A stretch of 64,000 bases of DNA from an uncultured Dokdonia sp. (lineage in GTDB: Bacteria > Bacteroidota > Bacteroidia > Flavobacteriales > Flavobacteriaceae), in assembly GCF_947496725.1 (NCBI RefSeq), contig NZ_CANMDS010000001.1, positions 558,001-622,000 of the forward strand, written 5' to 3'. Below the pieces are notes generated by a model, which saw nothing but the letters and a program-made list of their open reading frames with translations, did not search any database and was not told the origin of the DNA. Of the stretch, positions 27,853-37,119 are shown one piece after another. A program made the position numbers and the translations under genes. The number at the start of each line of letters is the position of its first letter. Position 1 is the first letter of the stretch.

Positions 27853-28872
27853 CTAAATACCGAAAGTAGCGTGTAGTTTTTTGATTTGTTCAGGTCTTCC
27901 TATAACGATGAGTTTAGACTCTTTTTCTATTCTCATATCTGCCTCAGGGTTAACTATGTACTTACCAGATGGAGACCTATATCCTATAATTGTACACCCA
28001 GTTCTGTAACGTAAGTTAATTTCTTTAATAGTAGCTTCTTTACCATCTAGACATACCTGGCTAAAACCTATTTCCTCTACATTAATACTATCCTCCTCTC
28101 CCACTACAGATAAGTTGTCTAAAAATTCAATAAGGTCTGGAACAACCACAAGAGATGCCATATGGTCTCCACCTATGCGATCTGGCATAATCACATTATC
28201 TGCGCCAGCAAGTTTGAGTTTTTTTTGTGAAGTTTCTGCCGTGGCTCTACTTATAATTTTTAATGTACTGTTAAGCTGCCTTGCACTTAAAACAATAAAG
28301 AGATTATCTGCATCTTCTGGAAGCGCACATAATAAAGCAGATGCTCTATCTATACCGGCTTTTTCCAGTGTCTCATCTTCATTTGCATTACCATTTACAA
28401 AGTGAATATTTGTATCAGACTCATACTTCTCTATGATATCTGTGTCCATCTCAATCACAACAAATTGCTTATTATAAGCCATTAATTTTTGCACAGCCTC
28501 TTGACCATTACGACCATAACCACACACTATAATGTGATCATTCATTTTATCTATTTCCTGTTGCACCTTTCTATGTATTAAATCATTGTACGAGCTCCTA
28601 CTCAATATATATTCTGAAATTACCGTAATGGCAAAACCAACTATAACCACACTAAGGAGGATGAGTATTATTGTAAAAATTTTTGCTTCTGGGGTGAGCG
28701 GCACTACTTCACCAAAACCAACCGTGGTAATGGTTATGACCGTCATATACATAGCATCTACCCAAGTATAATCTGCAATAAATCTATACCCTACAATACC
28801 AATAAAAAGGGTAATTACAAGAAGTATAACAGCAAGATAAATCTTATGTTTAAATAGAGAGAATAGTCTCAT
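27853..28872 (-). CDS. Two-helix K+ channel with TrkA (RCK) gating domains
   Basis: 339 residues. The first membrane helix (about 11-30) is followed by the pore loop with selectivity filter TTVGFGE (49-55) and the second helix (about 65-88). A cytoplasmic RCK_N domain follows with Rossmann motif VCGYGRNGQEAV (about 115-126), then an RCK_C domain (about 255-339). This is the layout of ligand-gated prokaryotic K+ channels such as MthK. Its ATG overlaps the stop of the PspC-like gene by four bases, so the two are coupled. Confidence 0.92.
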   Translation of the reverse strand: MRLFSLFKHKIYLAVILLVITLFIGIVGYRFIADYTWVDAMYMTVITITTVGFGEVVPLTPEAKIFTIILILLSVVIVGFAITVISEYILSRSSYNDLIHRKVQQEIDKMNDHIIVCGYGRNGQEAVQKLMAYNKQFVVIEMDTDIIEKYESDTNIHFVNGNANEDETLEKAGIDRASALLCALPEDADNLFIVLSARQLNSTLKIISRATAETSQKKLKLAGADNVIMPDRIGGDHMASLVVVPDLIEFLDNLSVVGEEDSINVEEIGFSQVCLDGKEATIKEINLRYRTGCTIIGYRSPSGKYIVNPEADMRIEKESKLIVIGRPEQIKKLHATFGI

Positions 28873-29099
28873 AGATCAAAAACAGAGGTTCGTTTTGTAT
28901 AAATGAGATCCTTTAATTTAAGCCAGAAAGCTACAGTCAAGTACAAGGCAAAACCAACACCTAGGGTTGCAAATGAGACGTAGATAAAAAATAAACGCAC
29001 ATTCTTTGCTCGCATTCCTAGTCTATCTGCCAGTCTAGATGACACGTAAAAACCACGTTTTTCAAAATAGTGTCGTATGTTATAAACAAATTTTAGCAT
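28869..29099 (-). CDS. PspC-domain small membrane protein
   Basis: 76 residues. The PspC core is visible: RLADRLGMRAKNVRLFFIYVS followed by one membrane helix (FATLGVGFALYLTVAFWL). PspC proteins act in envelope-stress signalling in some bacteria, but stand-alone short forms are common in Bacteroidota with unknown role. It overlaps the K+ channel start (ATGA), suggesting a joint function, perhaps at the membrane; that is inference. Confidence 0.82.
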   Translation of the reverse strand: MLKFVYNIRHYFEKRGFYVSSRLADRLGMRAKNVRLFFIYVSFATLGVGFALYLTVAFWLKLKDLIYTKRTSVFDL

Positions 29100-29145
29100 C
29101 GTGATATTTTCAAAAACTATAGTAACTAAAAGTGGATGTGGTTGA

Positions 29146-29189
29146 GATGGTTTTTGTTACGCTTTCGCGAAAGCGTAACAAAAACCATC
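29146..29189. repeat. 44-bp perfect palindrome built on iterated palindrome copy 9
   Basis: The 14-mer at 29161-29174 is the centre of a perfect 22+22 bp inverted repeat, with arms GATGGTTTTTGTTACGCTTTCG. It lies between the recQ stop and the PspC-like gene. It is the longest dyad around any copy in the window. Confidence 0.95.
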
Positions 29190-29202
29190 AAGTTACAAAT
29201 AA

Positions 29203-31398
29203 CTAGTTTGCAACCTCGCTCATAAACTTGATTCTATACAGACGTAGCTCCTCATCTTCATAATCACCATCAAACTCTTCCATAGCGACATCTATTTTAT
29301 CTGTCTCTGCCTCCATAAAGTAATCGTGTAACTCTTCTTGTTGATCTTCATCAAGTATGTCATTAATCCAATAGTCTATATTGAGTCTGGTACCACTAAA
29401 AACTATGGCTTCCATCTCTTTTATAAAATCTGGCATTTCCTTACCCTTTGCAGATGCAAGATCATCGAGAGGTAACTTACGGTCTACGTTTTGAATAATA
29501 TACAATTTGAGACCACTGTTTGCACCTGTACTTTTTACTACGAGATCATCTGGACGAAGAATATCATTTTCATCTACATAAGCTTTTATGAGGCTAACAA
29601 AGTCCTTACCGTACTTTTTTGCTTTTCCGTCTCCTACACCGTGCACGTTACCTAGCTCTTGTATCGTAATAGGATACTTTATCGCCATATCTTGTAATGA
29701 TGGATCTTGAAAAACTACAAATGGTGGTACGTCGAGCTTTTTTGCAACCTTCTTACGAAGATCTCTGAGCATTTCCATAAGTTTCTTATCTGCTCCCCCT
29801 TGCTTTTGAGATGAGATAATAGCATTATCTACATCTGCCCCAAAGGTATGATCATCTGTCATCATAAATGACACAGGCTTATCTATAAAAGCAAGCCCCT
29901 TTGGCGTCATTTTTACAACACCATAAGTTTCTATATCCTTTTTGATATATCCAGCAACAATAGCTTGTCGCATTAATGCAAACCAATATTCTTTACTTTG
30001 ATCTTTACCTATACCAAAAAATGCTTGTTCGTGTGTTTTATGAGAAGTGATAATAGCATTTTCTTCTCCTCTTAAAGTAAAGACTACTTCCTTACTCTTA
30101 TATATTTGTTTTGTATCACGTATAACAGTAAGCACTTTTACAAGCTCATCTTGTGCCTCGTGTTTCTTTTTTGGGTTGCGCATATTATCATCTAGCATCC
30201 CACCTTCTCCTGTAGCGTTATCAAATTCTTCACCAAAATAATGAAGGATAAACTTTCTTCTAGAAATACTCGTCTCTGCAAATGCAACTACTTCTTGTAA
30301 TAATGCGTGACCTATTTCCTGCTCTGCAACAGGCTTACCACTCATAAACTTCTCAAGCTTCTCAATATCCTTATAGGCATAAAATGCGAGACAATGTCCC
30401 TCACCTCCATCGCGACCAGCACGACCTGTTTCTTGATAATAGCTCTCTATACTCTTAGGTATATCGTGGTGAATTACAAAGCGCACATCTGGCTTATCTA
30501 TACCCATACCAAAGGCTATAGTTGCAACCACAACATCTACATCTTCCATTAAGAACATATCTTGATGTCGCGCTCTAGTCTTTGCATCTAGGCCTGCGTG
30601 ATAAGGCACTGCTTTAAGACCATTAACTTGTAAAGTCTGGGCAAGCTCTTCTACACGTTTACGTGCAAGGCAATAGATTATGCCACTCTTACCTTCATTT
30701 TGTTTTACAAACCGAATGATATCTGCATCTACTTGTGCTGTTTTAGGGCGTACTTCATAATAAAGGTTAGGCCTATTAAAGGATGCTTTAAAAGTATTTG
30801 CATTTGTTATCCCTAAGTTTTTAAGAATATCTTCTTGCACTTTTGGTGTGGCAGTTGCCGTAACAGCTATAATAGGTATTCCCTCACCTATTCTTCCTAT
30901 AATCTTTCTAAGGTTTCTATACTCAGGTCTAAAATCGTGTCCCCACTCTGAGATACAGTGTGCCTCGTCTATAGCTAGAAAAGATATTTTCTGCTCGCGT
31001 AAGAATTCTACATTCTCTTCTTTGGTAAGTGATTCTGGGGCAACATACAGCAATTTTGTAACACCACTTGCTATATCCTCCTTAACCGTTTTAATCTCTC
31101 CTTTGGTAAGAGAGCTATTTAAAACGTGGGCAATGCCCTCATCTTGTGAGATACCTCGTAAGGCATCTACTTGATTTTTCATAAGAGCTATGAGAGGAGA
31201 TACCACAATAGCGGTTCCCTCTGCTATAAGAGCTGGCAGTTGGTAACAGAGTGATTTACCACCACCTGTAGGCATTATAACAAAGGTGTGATTTCCTCCT
31301 ACAATGCTTTTAATTACCTCTTCCTGCAAACCCTTAAACTGACCAAAGCCAAAATATTTCTTAAGTTCTTTGTGTAAGTCTATTTGTTCTGTCTTCAT
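29203..31398 (-). CDS. recQ: ATP-dependent DNA helicase RecQ
   Basis: 731 residues. Helicase core: Walker A MPTGGGKSLCYQLPAL (about 40-55), DEAH box (AIDEAHCISEWGHDFRPEY), and motif VI region QETGRAGRDG. A winged-helix RQC region follows, then an HRDC-like segment (QDMAIKYPITIQELGNVHGVGDGKAKKYG). It unwinds recombination and fork intermediates 3' to 5'. The usual RQC zinc cysteines are not obvious here, as in some Bacteroidota RecQ proteins. It is divergent from kdsD. Confidence 0.95.
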   Translation of the reverse strand: MKTEQIDLHKELKKYFGFGQFKGLQEEVIKSIVGGNHTFVIMPTGGGKSLCYQLPALIAEGTAIVVSPLIALMKNQVDALRGISQDEGIAHVLNSSLTKGEIKTVKEDIASGVTKLLYVAPESLTKEENVEFLREQKISFLAIDEAHCISEWGHDFRPEYRNLRKIIGRIGEGIPIIAVTATATPKVQEDILKNLGITNANTFKASFNRPNLYYEVRPKTAQVDADIIRFVKQNEGKSGIIYCLARKRVEELAQTLQVNGLKAVPYHAGLDAKTRARHQDMFLMEDVDVVVATIAFGMGIDKPDVRFVIHHDIPKSIESYYQETGRAGRDGGEGHCLAFYAYKDIEKLEKFMSGKPVAEQEIGHALLQEVVAFAETSISRRKFILHYFGEEFDNATGEGGMLDDNMRNPKKKHEAQDELVKVLTVIRDTKQIYKSKEVVFTLRGEENAIITSHKTHEQAFFGIGKDQSKEYWFALMRQAIVAGYIKKDIETYGVVKMTPKGLAFIDKPVSFMMTDDHTFGADVDNAIISSQKQGGADKKLMEMLRDLRKKVAKKLDVPPFVVFQDPSLQDMAIKYPITIQELGNVHGVGDGKAKKYGKDFVSLIKAYVDENDILRPDDLVVKSTGANSGLKLYIIQNVDRKLPLDDLASAKGKEMPDFIKEMEAIVFSGTRLNIDYWINDILDEDQQEELHDYFMEAETDKIDVAMEEFDGDYEDEELRLYRIKFMSEVAN

Positions 31399-31419
31399 CT
31401 ATTCAAATGCATTTTTACA

Positions 31420-31427
31420 TACCTTTG
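31420..31427 (+). promoter_or_regulatory. Putative -7 element of kdsD
   Basis: TACCTTTG matches TAnnTTTG, about 57 bp before kdsD. No clear -33 TTG at the right spacing. Confidence 0.4.
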
Positions 31428-31483
31428 TGTTTTCTAAAGATAGTAATTTCCCCACGTTAAACAAATCATAACAAAACCAAGTT

Positions 31484-32449
31484 TTGAACATTACTCAGCA
31501 AATCATTGCTAGCGCACAGAAAACCATTAACATAGAGCAAGCCGCCATTGCAAATCTATCGTCTCTTATAGATGAAGAATTTGCTCAAGCAGTGCAAGCT
31601 ATTTACTCATCAAAGGGTAGAGTTGTTATTACAGGTATAGGTAAAAGCGCCATTATAGCTCAAAAAATAGTTGCAACACTTAACAGTACAGGTACTCCTG
31701 CACTATTTATGCACGCGGCAGATGCGATACACGGCGACCTAGGGAGTATACTTATAGATGATATTGTAATATGCATCTCAAAGAGTGGTACAACACCAGA
31801 GATTAAAGCCTTAGTCCCACTTATTAAAAAAACTGAGAATACACTCATTGCAATTACTTCAAATAAAACATCATTTTTAGGTAATGAGGCAGACTATGTT
31901 TTACACGCTTTTGTAAAAGAAGAGGCTTGCCCCAACAACCTTGCTCCTACTACAAGCACAACTGCACAGCTCGTTATAGGCGATGCGGTTGCTGTAGCCC
32001 TACTAGATCTAAGAGGTTTTACAGAAAAAGACTTTGCAAAGTATCACCCAGGAGGTGCGCTAGGCAAACGATTATATCTTACAGTACAAGATATATGTGC
32101 TACACACCAAAACCCTGCAGTAACACCAGATGCAAGTATTAAAGAGGTTATCGTTGAAATCTCTAAAAAAAGATTAGGTGTAACCGCCGTCGTTCTAAAC
32201 GGAGTTATCCAAGGAATAATCACAGATGGAGACCTACGTAGAATGCTTGCAAAAAACGACTCACTAGAAGGCCTTACAGCACAACAGATTATGAGCGAAA
32301 ATCCAAAAACTGTAAATCACACAGCTATGGCAATTGCTGCAAAAGATATTCTAGAAGAACATAACATAAGCCAGCTACTGGTTGTAAAAGATGGGAACTA
32401 TGCTGGCGTTGTACATATACACGACCTCATAAAAGAAGGAATCGCATAA
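31484..32449 (+). CDS. kdsD: D-arabinose 5-phosphate isomerase (KdsD/KpsF family)
   Basis: 321 residues. A SIS sugar-isomerase domain (about 1-185; GIGKSAIIAQKIVATLNSTGTPA, HAADAIHGDLG, SKSGTTPEIK) is followed by two CBS domains (about 205-320; GVTAVVLNGVIQGIITDGDLRRML, SQLLVVKDGNYAGVVHIHDL). It converts ribulose 5-phosphate to arabinose 5-phosphate for Kdo synthesis in lipopolysaccharide. The start is a TTG; no in-frame ATG precedes it. tatC begins in its stop codon (TAATG). Confidence 0.92.
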   Translation: MNITQQIIASAQKTINIEQAAIANLSSLIDEEFAQAVQAIYSSKGRVVITGIGKSAIIAQKIVATLNSTGTPALFMHAADAIHGDLGSILIDDIVICISKSGTTPEIKALVPLIKKTENTLIAITSNKTSFLGNEADYVLHAFVKEEACPNNLAPTTSTTAQLVIGDAVAVALLDLRGFTEKDFAKYHPGGALGKRLYLTVQDICATHQNPAVTPDASIKEVIVEISKKRLGVTAVVLNGVIQGIITDGDLRRMLAKNDSLEGLTAQQIMSENPKTVNHTAMAIAAKDILEEHNISQLLVVKDGNYAGVVHIHDLIKEGIA

Positions 32450-33288
32450 TGGCAAAAAAAGAAAAAAAACACCCAGATGAGATGTCCTTTCTGGATCATC
32501 TTGAAGAATTAAGATGGCATTTAATAAGGGCAACCCTAGCAGTAGTTATCATAGGTGTAGTCGCTTTTATTTTTAAGGGAACACTTTTTAAAATCATCTT
32601 TGGGCCACAAAGCCCTGACTTTGTTTCTTACGACATACTTTGTGAGATATCACGCTTCTTTGGGGCCGAAAAAGGATGTATTGCCGATGGTGATATGGAT
32701 TTTATCATACAGAGTAGAAAGGTTGCAGGACAGTTTAGCGCAGCTATATGGACCTCCATTATGGCGGGCGTTGTGATAGGTTTTCCATACATACTTTATG
32801 AATTTTGGAAATTTATCTCACCAGGCTTATATGAGAATGAGCGCAAATCTAGTAAGGGTTTTATAGTAGTTGCCTCATTGCTTTTCTTTATGGGAGCAGC
32901 ATTTGGATACTTTGTAGTAGCACCACTTTCTATAAACTTCCTTGCCACTTTTAAAATATCTGAAGCCGTTCAAAATGAATTTGACATAGACTCATTTATA
33001 GGGCTCGTGCGTGCATCTGTACTAGCTTCTGGTTTTATATTTGAACTACCTATCATTATGTATTTTTTAACTAAAATAGGCCTAGTTACACCAGAATTTT
33101 TAAAGAAAAACAGAAAGTATGCGCTTGTAATTGTATTAATTTTGGCGGCCATAATCACACCGCCAGATATATCAACACAAGTAATTGTTGCTATACCTAT
33201 AATTATACTTTACGAGGTTAGTATTTTTATCTCAAGAGGTGTAATAAGAAGAGAAAAACGCCGACTCAAGAAAGCCGGTCTCGCATAA
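32449..33288 (+). CDS. tatC: Sec-independent protein translocase TatC
   Basis: 279 residues with six predicted membrane helices. The N-terminal conserved region MSFLDHLEELRWHLIRA and the loop FWKFISPGLYENERK with its Glu are typical of TatC, the twin-arginine signal receptor. The first periplasmic loop (about 50-95, with two Cys) is longer than in E. coli, a feature I associate with Bacteroidota TatC. Translationally coupled to kdsD. Confidence 0.96.
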   Translation: MAKKEKKHPDEMSFLDHLEELRWHLIRATLAVVIIGVVAFIFKGTLFKIIFGPQSPDFVSYDILCEISRFFGAEKGCIADGDMDFIIQSRKVAGQFSAAIWTSIMAGVVIGFPYILYEFWKFISPGLYENERKSSKGFIVVASLLFFMGAAFGYFVVAPLSINFLATFKISEAVQNEFDIDSFIGLVRASVLASGFIFELPIIMYFLTKIGLVTPEFLKKNRKYALVIVLILAAIITPPDISTQVIVAIPIIILYEVSIFISRGVIRREKRRLKKAGLA

Positions 33289-33325
33289 GGAACAGGTGAA
33301 AATTATTAATAATTAATCGTTGTAC

Positions 33326-33339
33326 GCTTTCGCGAAAGC
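33326..33339. repeat. Iterated palindrome copy 10 (intergenic)
   Basis: Perfect 14-mer extended to 20 bp (TACGCTTTCGCGAAAGCGTA), 20 bp before the AhpD-like gene and so in its leader. Confidence 0.95.
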
Positions 33340-33358
33340 GTAAACCCCCACTTACATT

Positions 33359-33718
33359 ATGAGTAACAATATAATAGACGACTTTAATAGCTATCGTTCA
33401 AAAATGAATGATAAAATACTCGCAGACAATAACAAAATTGTAAAGCGCATCTTTAACCTTGACACAAACGCTTTTACCGCGGGTGCTCTAGACAAAAAGA
33501 CAAAAGAACTTTTAGGTCTTGTTGCCTCTACAGTGCTACGTTGTGATGACTGTGTAAAATATCACTTAGAGAGCTGCCACGACGAGGGCGTGACTAAAGA
33601 GGAGGTGATGGAAACACTTAGTATAGGTACTCTTGTAGGAGGAACTATAGTAATACCACACCTACGCCGTGCTTATGAGTACTGGGAAGCCCTAGATGAA
33701 AAAAAAGGAAATCAATAA
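33359..33718 (+). CDS. Carboxymuconolactone decarboxylase / AhpD-like protein
   Basis: 119 residues, a single CMD domain. The redox pair in RCDDCVKYHLESCHDEG gives Cys-x-x-Cys followed by His, the pattern of AhpD-like peroxidase partners and CMD-family proteins. The downstream helix TKEEVMETLSIGTLVGGTIVIPHLRRAYEYW is typical. It probably reduces peroxides or a thiol partner; the substrate is unknown. It lies between tatC and lptB. Confidence 0.85.
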   Translation: MSNNIIDDFNSYRSKMNDKILADNNKIVKRIFNLDTNAFTAGALDKKTKELLGLVASTVLRCDDCVKYHLESCHDEGVTKEEVMETLSIGTLVGGTIVIPHLRRAYEYWEALDEKKGNQ

Positions 33719-33735
33719 GCATTTCTTTTTTGTTA

Positions 33736-33780
33736 TAAAGATCTACAATGCTCGTTCTTAATGAGCGTTATAGATCTTTA
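33736..33780. other. Long imperfect hairpin between ahpD-like gene and lptB
   Basis: Ten-base arms TAAAGATCTA and TAGATCTTTA enclose a further imperfect stem around GCTC/GAGC. No T-run follows on the plus strand, so it is not a standard terminator; a 3' stabiliser or operator is possible. Confidence 0.45.
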
Positions 33781-33802
33781 AAATAAAGGCTTAAACAATA
33801 CG

Positions 33803-33810
33803 TATATTTG
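33803..33810 (+). promoter_or_regulatory. -7 element next to the lptB start
   Basis: TATATTTG matches TAnnTTTG and ends 6 nt before the lptB ATG, so the transcript would have almost no leader. The -33 element is not clear. Confidence 0.5.
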
Positions 33811-33816
33811 TTACAT

Positions 33817-34554
33817 ATGAAACTACGCGCAGAAAACTTAATGAAATCTTACAAAGGCCGAAAGGTTGTAAAGGGGATTTCTGTAGAGGTTAACCAAGGT
33901 GAAATTGTAGGTCTCTTAGGCCCTAATGGAGCCGGGAAGACTACGTCGTTTTATATGATAGTGGGTCTTGTAAAGCCTAATGGCGGTAACATATACCTAG
34001 ACCAGCAAGATATTACTAAATACCCTATGTATAAAAGAGCGCAAAACGGTATAGGCTACCTAGCGCAGGAAGCTTCTGTTTTTAGAAAACTGAGTATAGA
34101 AGATAATATACTAAGCGTTTTACAACTTACTAAACTGTCTAAAAAAGAGCAACTTCACAAGATGGAGGAGCTTATAGAAGAGTTTAGCTTAGGGCATATA
34201 CGTAAAAGCCGTGGTGACCTTTTATCTGGTGGAGAGCGTAGACGTACAGAAATTGCTAGAGCTCTTGCTACCTCACCATCTTTTATATTACTAGATGAGC
34301 CCTTTGCCGGTGTAGACCCGGTTGCTGTAGAAGATATACAGCGCATCGTTGCACAGCTCAAAAATAAAAATATAGGCATCCTTATCACAGATCACAATGT
34401 GCAAGAAACGCTGGCTATCACAGACCGCACTTACCTAATGTTTGAAGGAAGTATACTCAAACACGGAGAGCCAGAAGAACTCGCAGCAGATGAGATGGTG
34501 AGAAAAGTTTATCTAGGTCAGAATTTTGAACTAAGAAAAAAGAAGCTTTTTTAA
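33817..34554 (+). CDS. lptB: Lipopolysaccharide export ABC ATPase LptB
   Basis: 245 residues from the ATG at 33817; a TTG 9 bp earlier falls in the promoter element and is rejected. Walker [14 protein letters not shown], signature [15 protein letters not shown] and Walker [14 protein letters not shown] are complete. The tail [20 protein letters not shown] is characteristic of LptB. It powers LPS extraction from the inner membrane with LptFG, which are not in the window. Confidence 0.95.
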   Translation: MKLRAENLMKSYKGRKVVKGISVEVNQGEIVGLLGPNGAGKTTSFYMIVGLVKPNGGNIYLDQQDITKYPMYKRAQNGIGYLAQEASVFRKLSIEDNILSVLQLTKLSKKEQLHKMEELIEEFSLGHIRKSRGDLLSGGERRRTEIARALATSPSFILLDEPFAGVDPVAVEDIQRIVAQLKNKNIGILITDHNVQETLAITDRTYLMFEGSILKHGEPEELAADEMVRKVYLGQNFELRKKKLF

Positions 34555-34606
34555 TTAAAGCTTACATACAATCTTATAATTAAGATCACCCTCTATACAT
34601 CTTGTT

Positions 34607-35455
34607 ATGAAATATACTTATACACTCATACTCGTAGTCCTATTTTCTGTTTTTTGTAAAGCACAAACACCTATTCCTTCTCAAGAGCAAGATACTCTGG
34701 GGATTTTAAAACTTGCTTTTTACGATACAAAGGTGATGCTTAAAGGTATAGGCCACGCATATACAGGCCCTCTGCGATGGAAAAAAGATGACTTTATTGT
34801 GGCAGGAGCCATTGTAGGTGGTACTGCGCTCCTCTACTTTGTAGATGATAATGTAGAAAACTATTTTATAGATAGAAGAGAAGATATCCCTACGGTACTT
34901 GATGAAGCTGGAGAGCGACTAGGTAGCCCTCAAGTAGCTTATGGAATTACAGCCGGCACTTATCTTTTTGGGTTATTTACAAAAAATGAAAAAGTACGTC
35001 GTACTGGAGCTTTAATGACCTCATCTGCAGTAACCGCTGGATTATTACAAACACTTCTTAAAGCATCAACAGGAAGAAGTAGACCTACTAATGGTCAAGG
35101 TAAATTTAGCTTTAATCCTTATAGTGGCGAGGCTGGTTTTAGAGCATTCCCTTCTGGTCACACCATTCTTTCTGTAACAATGGCCCACGCAGTAGCAAAG
35201 CAATTTGATAATGTTTGGGTAAAGGTTGGTATTTATGCTATAGGCTCTATAGCTCCTTTACAAAGGTTATGGGGTGGAGCGCACTGGCTTACAGATGTGG
35301 CCCTTAGTGCTGCACTTAGTATTGTGATTGTAGATTCTATAGATAACTATATGAACAAGGCAAATGTATATCCCGACGGCTCTAAGAAAAACAATAGCAT
35401 TTCTTGGAAATTTAATGTAGGCTTAGGTCGCGCCGGGCTTACTGGTACTTTCTAG
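34607..35455 (+). CDS. PAP2-family phosphatase, secreted or membrane-associated
   Basis: 282 residues with a signal peptide (LILVVLFSVFCKAQ). The three acid-phosphatase motifs are present: KASTGRSRP, FPSGHT and QRLWGGAHWLTD. It probably dephosphorylates a lipid such as phosphatidic acid or undecaprenyl pyrophosphate, or lipid A; the substrate is not determined. It ends 1 bp from the convergent ExbB-like gene. Confidence 0.9.
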   Translation: MKYTYTLILVVLFSVFCKAQTPIPSQEQDTLGILKLAFYDTKVMLKGIGHAYTGPLRWKKDDFIVAGAIVGGTALLYFVDDNVENYFIDRREDIPTVLDEAGERLGSPQVAYGITAGTYLFGLFTKNEKVRRTGALMTSSAVTAGLLQTLLKASTGRSRPTNGQGKFSFNPYSGEAGFRAFPSGHTILSVTMAHAVAKQFDNVWVKVGIYAIGSIAPLQRLWGGAHWLTDVALSAALSIVIVDSIDNYMNKANVYPDGSKKNNSISWKFNVGLGRAGLTGTF

Positions 35456-35456
35456 A

Positions 35457-35834
35457 TTAACTTACTGGTAAATTTTCTTGCTTCTGTGCTTTTATAGTAA
35501 GCACAAGCATTGCTACCCTACTTATCACAAAACATAACAATCCAAAAACGGTACATAGCAAGGCTACCTTGAGCCCTCCTGCCATCATAGGCTGTGAGAT
35601 ATTTCCATTTCCCTCTATAGCATCAAAAGCTGTAATAAGACCTATAGTAGACCCGAGAAGTCCCCACATAAGTGCAAAAAGACTGAGATGACCTATGAGC
35701 TCTAGTGTATTTCTTACACGCTTTTTACCTACAAGTGCTAAAATAAATAAGACTAGTACTGCAAGTAAAACTAGTAAAATAGGCACCATAAATAGTGGCC
35801 CTCCTTCATTAATACGATCGATAATTTGTGACAT
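35457..35834 (-). CDS. Short MotA/TolQ/ExbB-type membrane protein
   Basis: 125 residues with three hydrophobic segments. The last two carry the family pattern LMWGLLGSTIGLITAFDAIEGNG and MMAGGLKVALLCTVFGLLCF. It is shorter than ExbB or TolQ and has no visible ExbD/TolR partner next to it. It may form part of a proton-driven complex with genes elsewhere; function unproven. Confidence 0.75.
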   Translation of the reverse strand: MSQIIDRINEGGPLFMVPILLVLLAVLVLFILALVGKKRVRNTLELIGHLSLFALMWGLLGSTIGLITAFDAIEGNGNISQPMMAGGLKVALLCTVFGLLCFVISRVAMLVLTIKAQKQENLPVS

Positions 35835-36045
35835 AACTTTAGTTTTTAAGATTAATGTGATGTAAATCTAGAGAGATAAAACACTTCTTAATATTATTTG
35901 CGACGAGTGCCCATTTATACTTCCAATATAGCAATTTAAAATCCGTCAACGAATAACCACCAGCCTGTTAGGTTATAGACAGCATATAAAGCGTTATTCA
36001 TCTCAAAATAAATAAGGGCTATCATTTTTTTGTCATCTTTGTGAG
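35835..36045. other. Divergent spacer between ExbB-like and LytS-type genes
   Basis: 211 bp, AT-rich, no gene seen. A near-match to the -7 element (CATCTTTG, 36034-36041) sits 4 nt before the histidine kinase ATG. Confidence 0.35.
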
Positions 36046-37119
36046 ATGCTAGCACCATTGCTTAAAAAAACCATTTACTTACCTATACATATTGTACTAT
36101 GGGTATTAGTATGGTTATTTTACATTTATTTCTTTAGCTATGCGGCAGATAATGATCAGTTTGTCATACACTTTGCAACTAGTCTCTTGCCTATTACTAT
36201 CGTAGTAACCTACATTATTGCTTATTATCTAATACCACGTTTCCTTCTCAAAAAGAGATATATTGTTTTTACTGCATACCTATTATACACTGTAGTAGGC
36301 TCACTTTTTTTAATAATTATCATCACCTTCATAAACTTTATCTTCTTATCTAATTATGATATGAAGCAAATGCCCTTGCTCACGCGCAACTTTGTTTTTG
36401 TTTTTATACTTGTGTACCTCGTGGCTGGATTAGTCTCACTTGCACAACTGCTCAAATACAACTACAAGGCAATACATCGCAATAGTGTATTAGAAAATAA
36501 AATTCTAGAAGGGCAATTACTACTTAAAGAAAAGGAACTCCATTACCTTAAAGAACAAATACACCCACATTTTTTATTTAACACACTTAATACGATTTAT
36601 GGAGCGGCCCTAAAAGAATCTAAGCACACTCCTGACCTCATTCTCAAATTATCTAATTTACTAGACTACTCGCTTAATCAAATAAAGAAAAAGACCGTTG
36701 CCATATCTGAAGAGACTGGATATATAGATTCTTATATAGGTCTTGAGCAGGTGCGTTTTAGAGAGTCTCTAAGTGTCACCTTTACAAAAAACATACAGCG
36801 AGATATTCAAGTCCCGCCTATGTTATTTATCGCCTTTGTAGAAAATGCTTTTAAACACGGAGGGCCTATAGATGAGTTCCTTATTATAAACATACATCTC
36901 GAGGTGGTAGATAAACGATTACATTTTACAATAAAAAATACAGTAAAAGTTGCTCAAAACAACACGCTTAATCACGGTCTTGGGCTTAAAAACAGTAAAA
37001 AAAGACTTGATGTGCTTTACCCACAGAGATACACACTCACAAGTGAGCTAAAAGATAACTGGTTTTACCTAGAAGTAAACATTACATTAGATCAATGGGA
37101 ACGTACAATGCAATCATAA
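36046..37119 (+). CDS. LytS/YpdA-type sensor histidine kinase
   Basis: 357 residues. Four membrane helices (about 10-32, 43-64, 72-103, 115-135) are followed by a coiled linker and the His_kinase family domain with KEQIHPHFLFNTLNTIYG (phospho-acceptor His175). An ATPase domain lies at about 260-355 (FVENAFKHGG, HGLGLKNSKKRL). No ligand-binding extracellular domain is visible. It pairs with the LytTR regulator that overlaps its 3' end by 25 bp. Confidence 0.92.
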   Translation: MLAPLLKKTIYLPIHIVLWVLVWLFYIYFFSYAADNDQFVIHFATSLLPITIVVTYIIAYYLIPRFLLKKRYIVFTAYLLYTVVGSLFLIIIITFINFIFLSNYDMKQMPLLTRNFVFVFILVYLVAGLVSLAQLLKYNYKAIHRNSVLENKILEGQLLLKEKELHYLKEQIHPHFLFNTLNTIYGAALKESKHTPDLILKLSNLLDYSLNQIKKKTVAISEETGYIDSYIGLEQVRFRESLSVTFTKNIQRDIQVPPMLFIAFVENAFKHGGPIDEFLIINIHLEVVDKRLHFTIKNTVKVAQNNTLNHGLGLKNSKKRLDVLYPQRYTLTSELKDNWFYLEVNITLDQWERTMQS

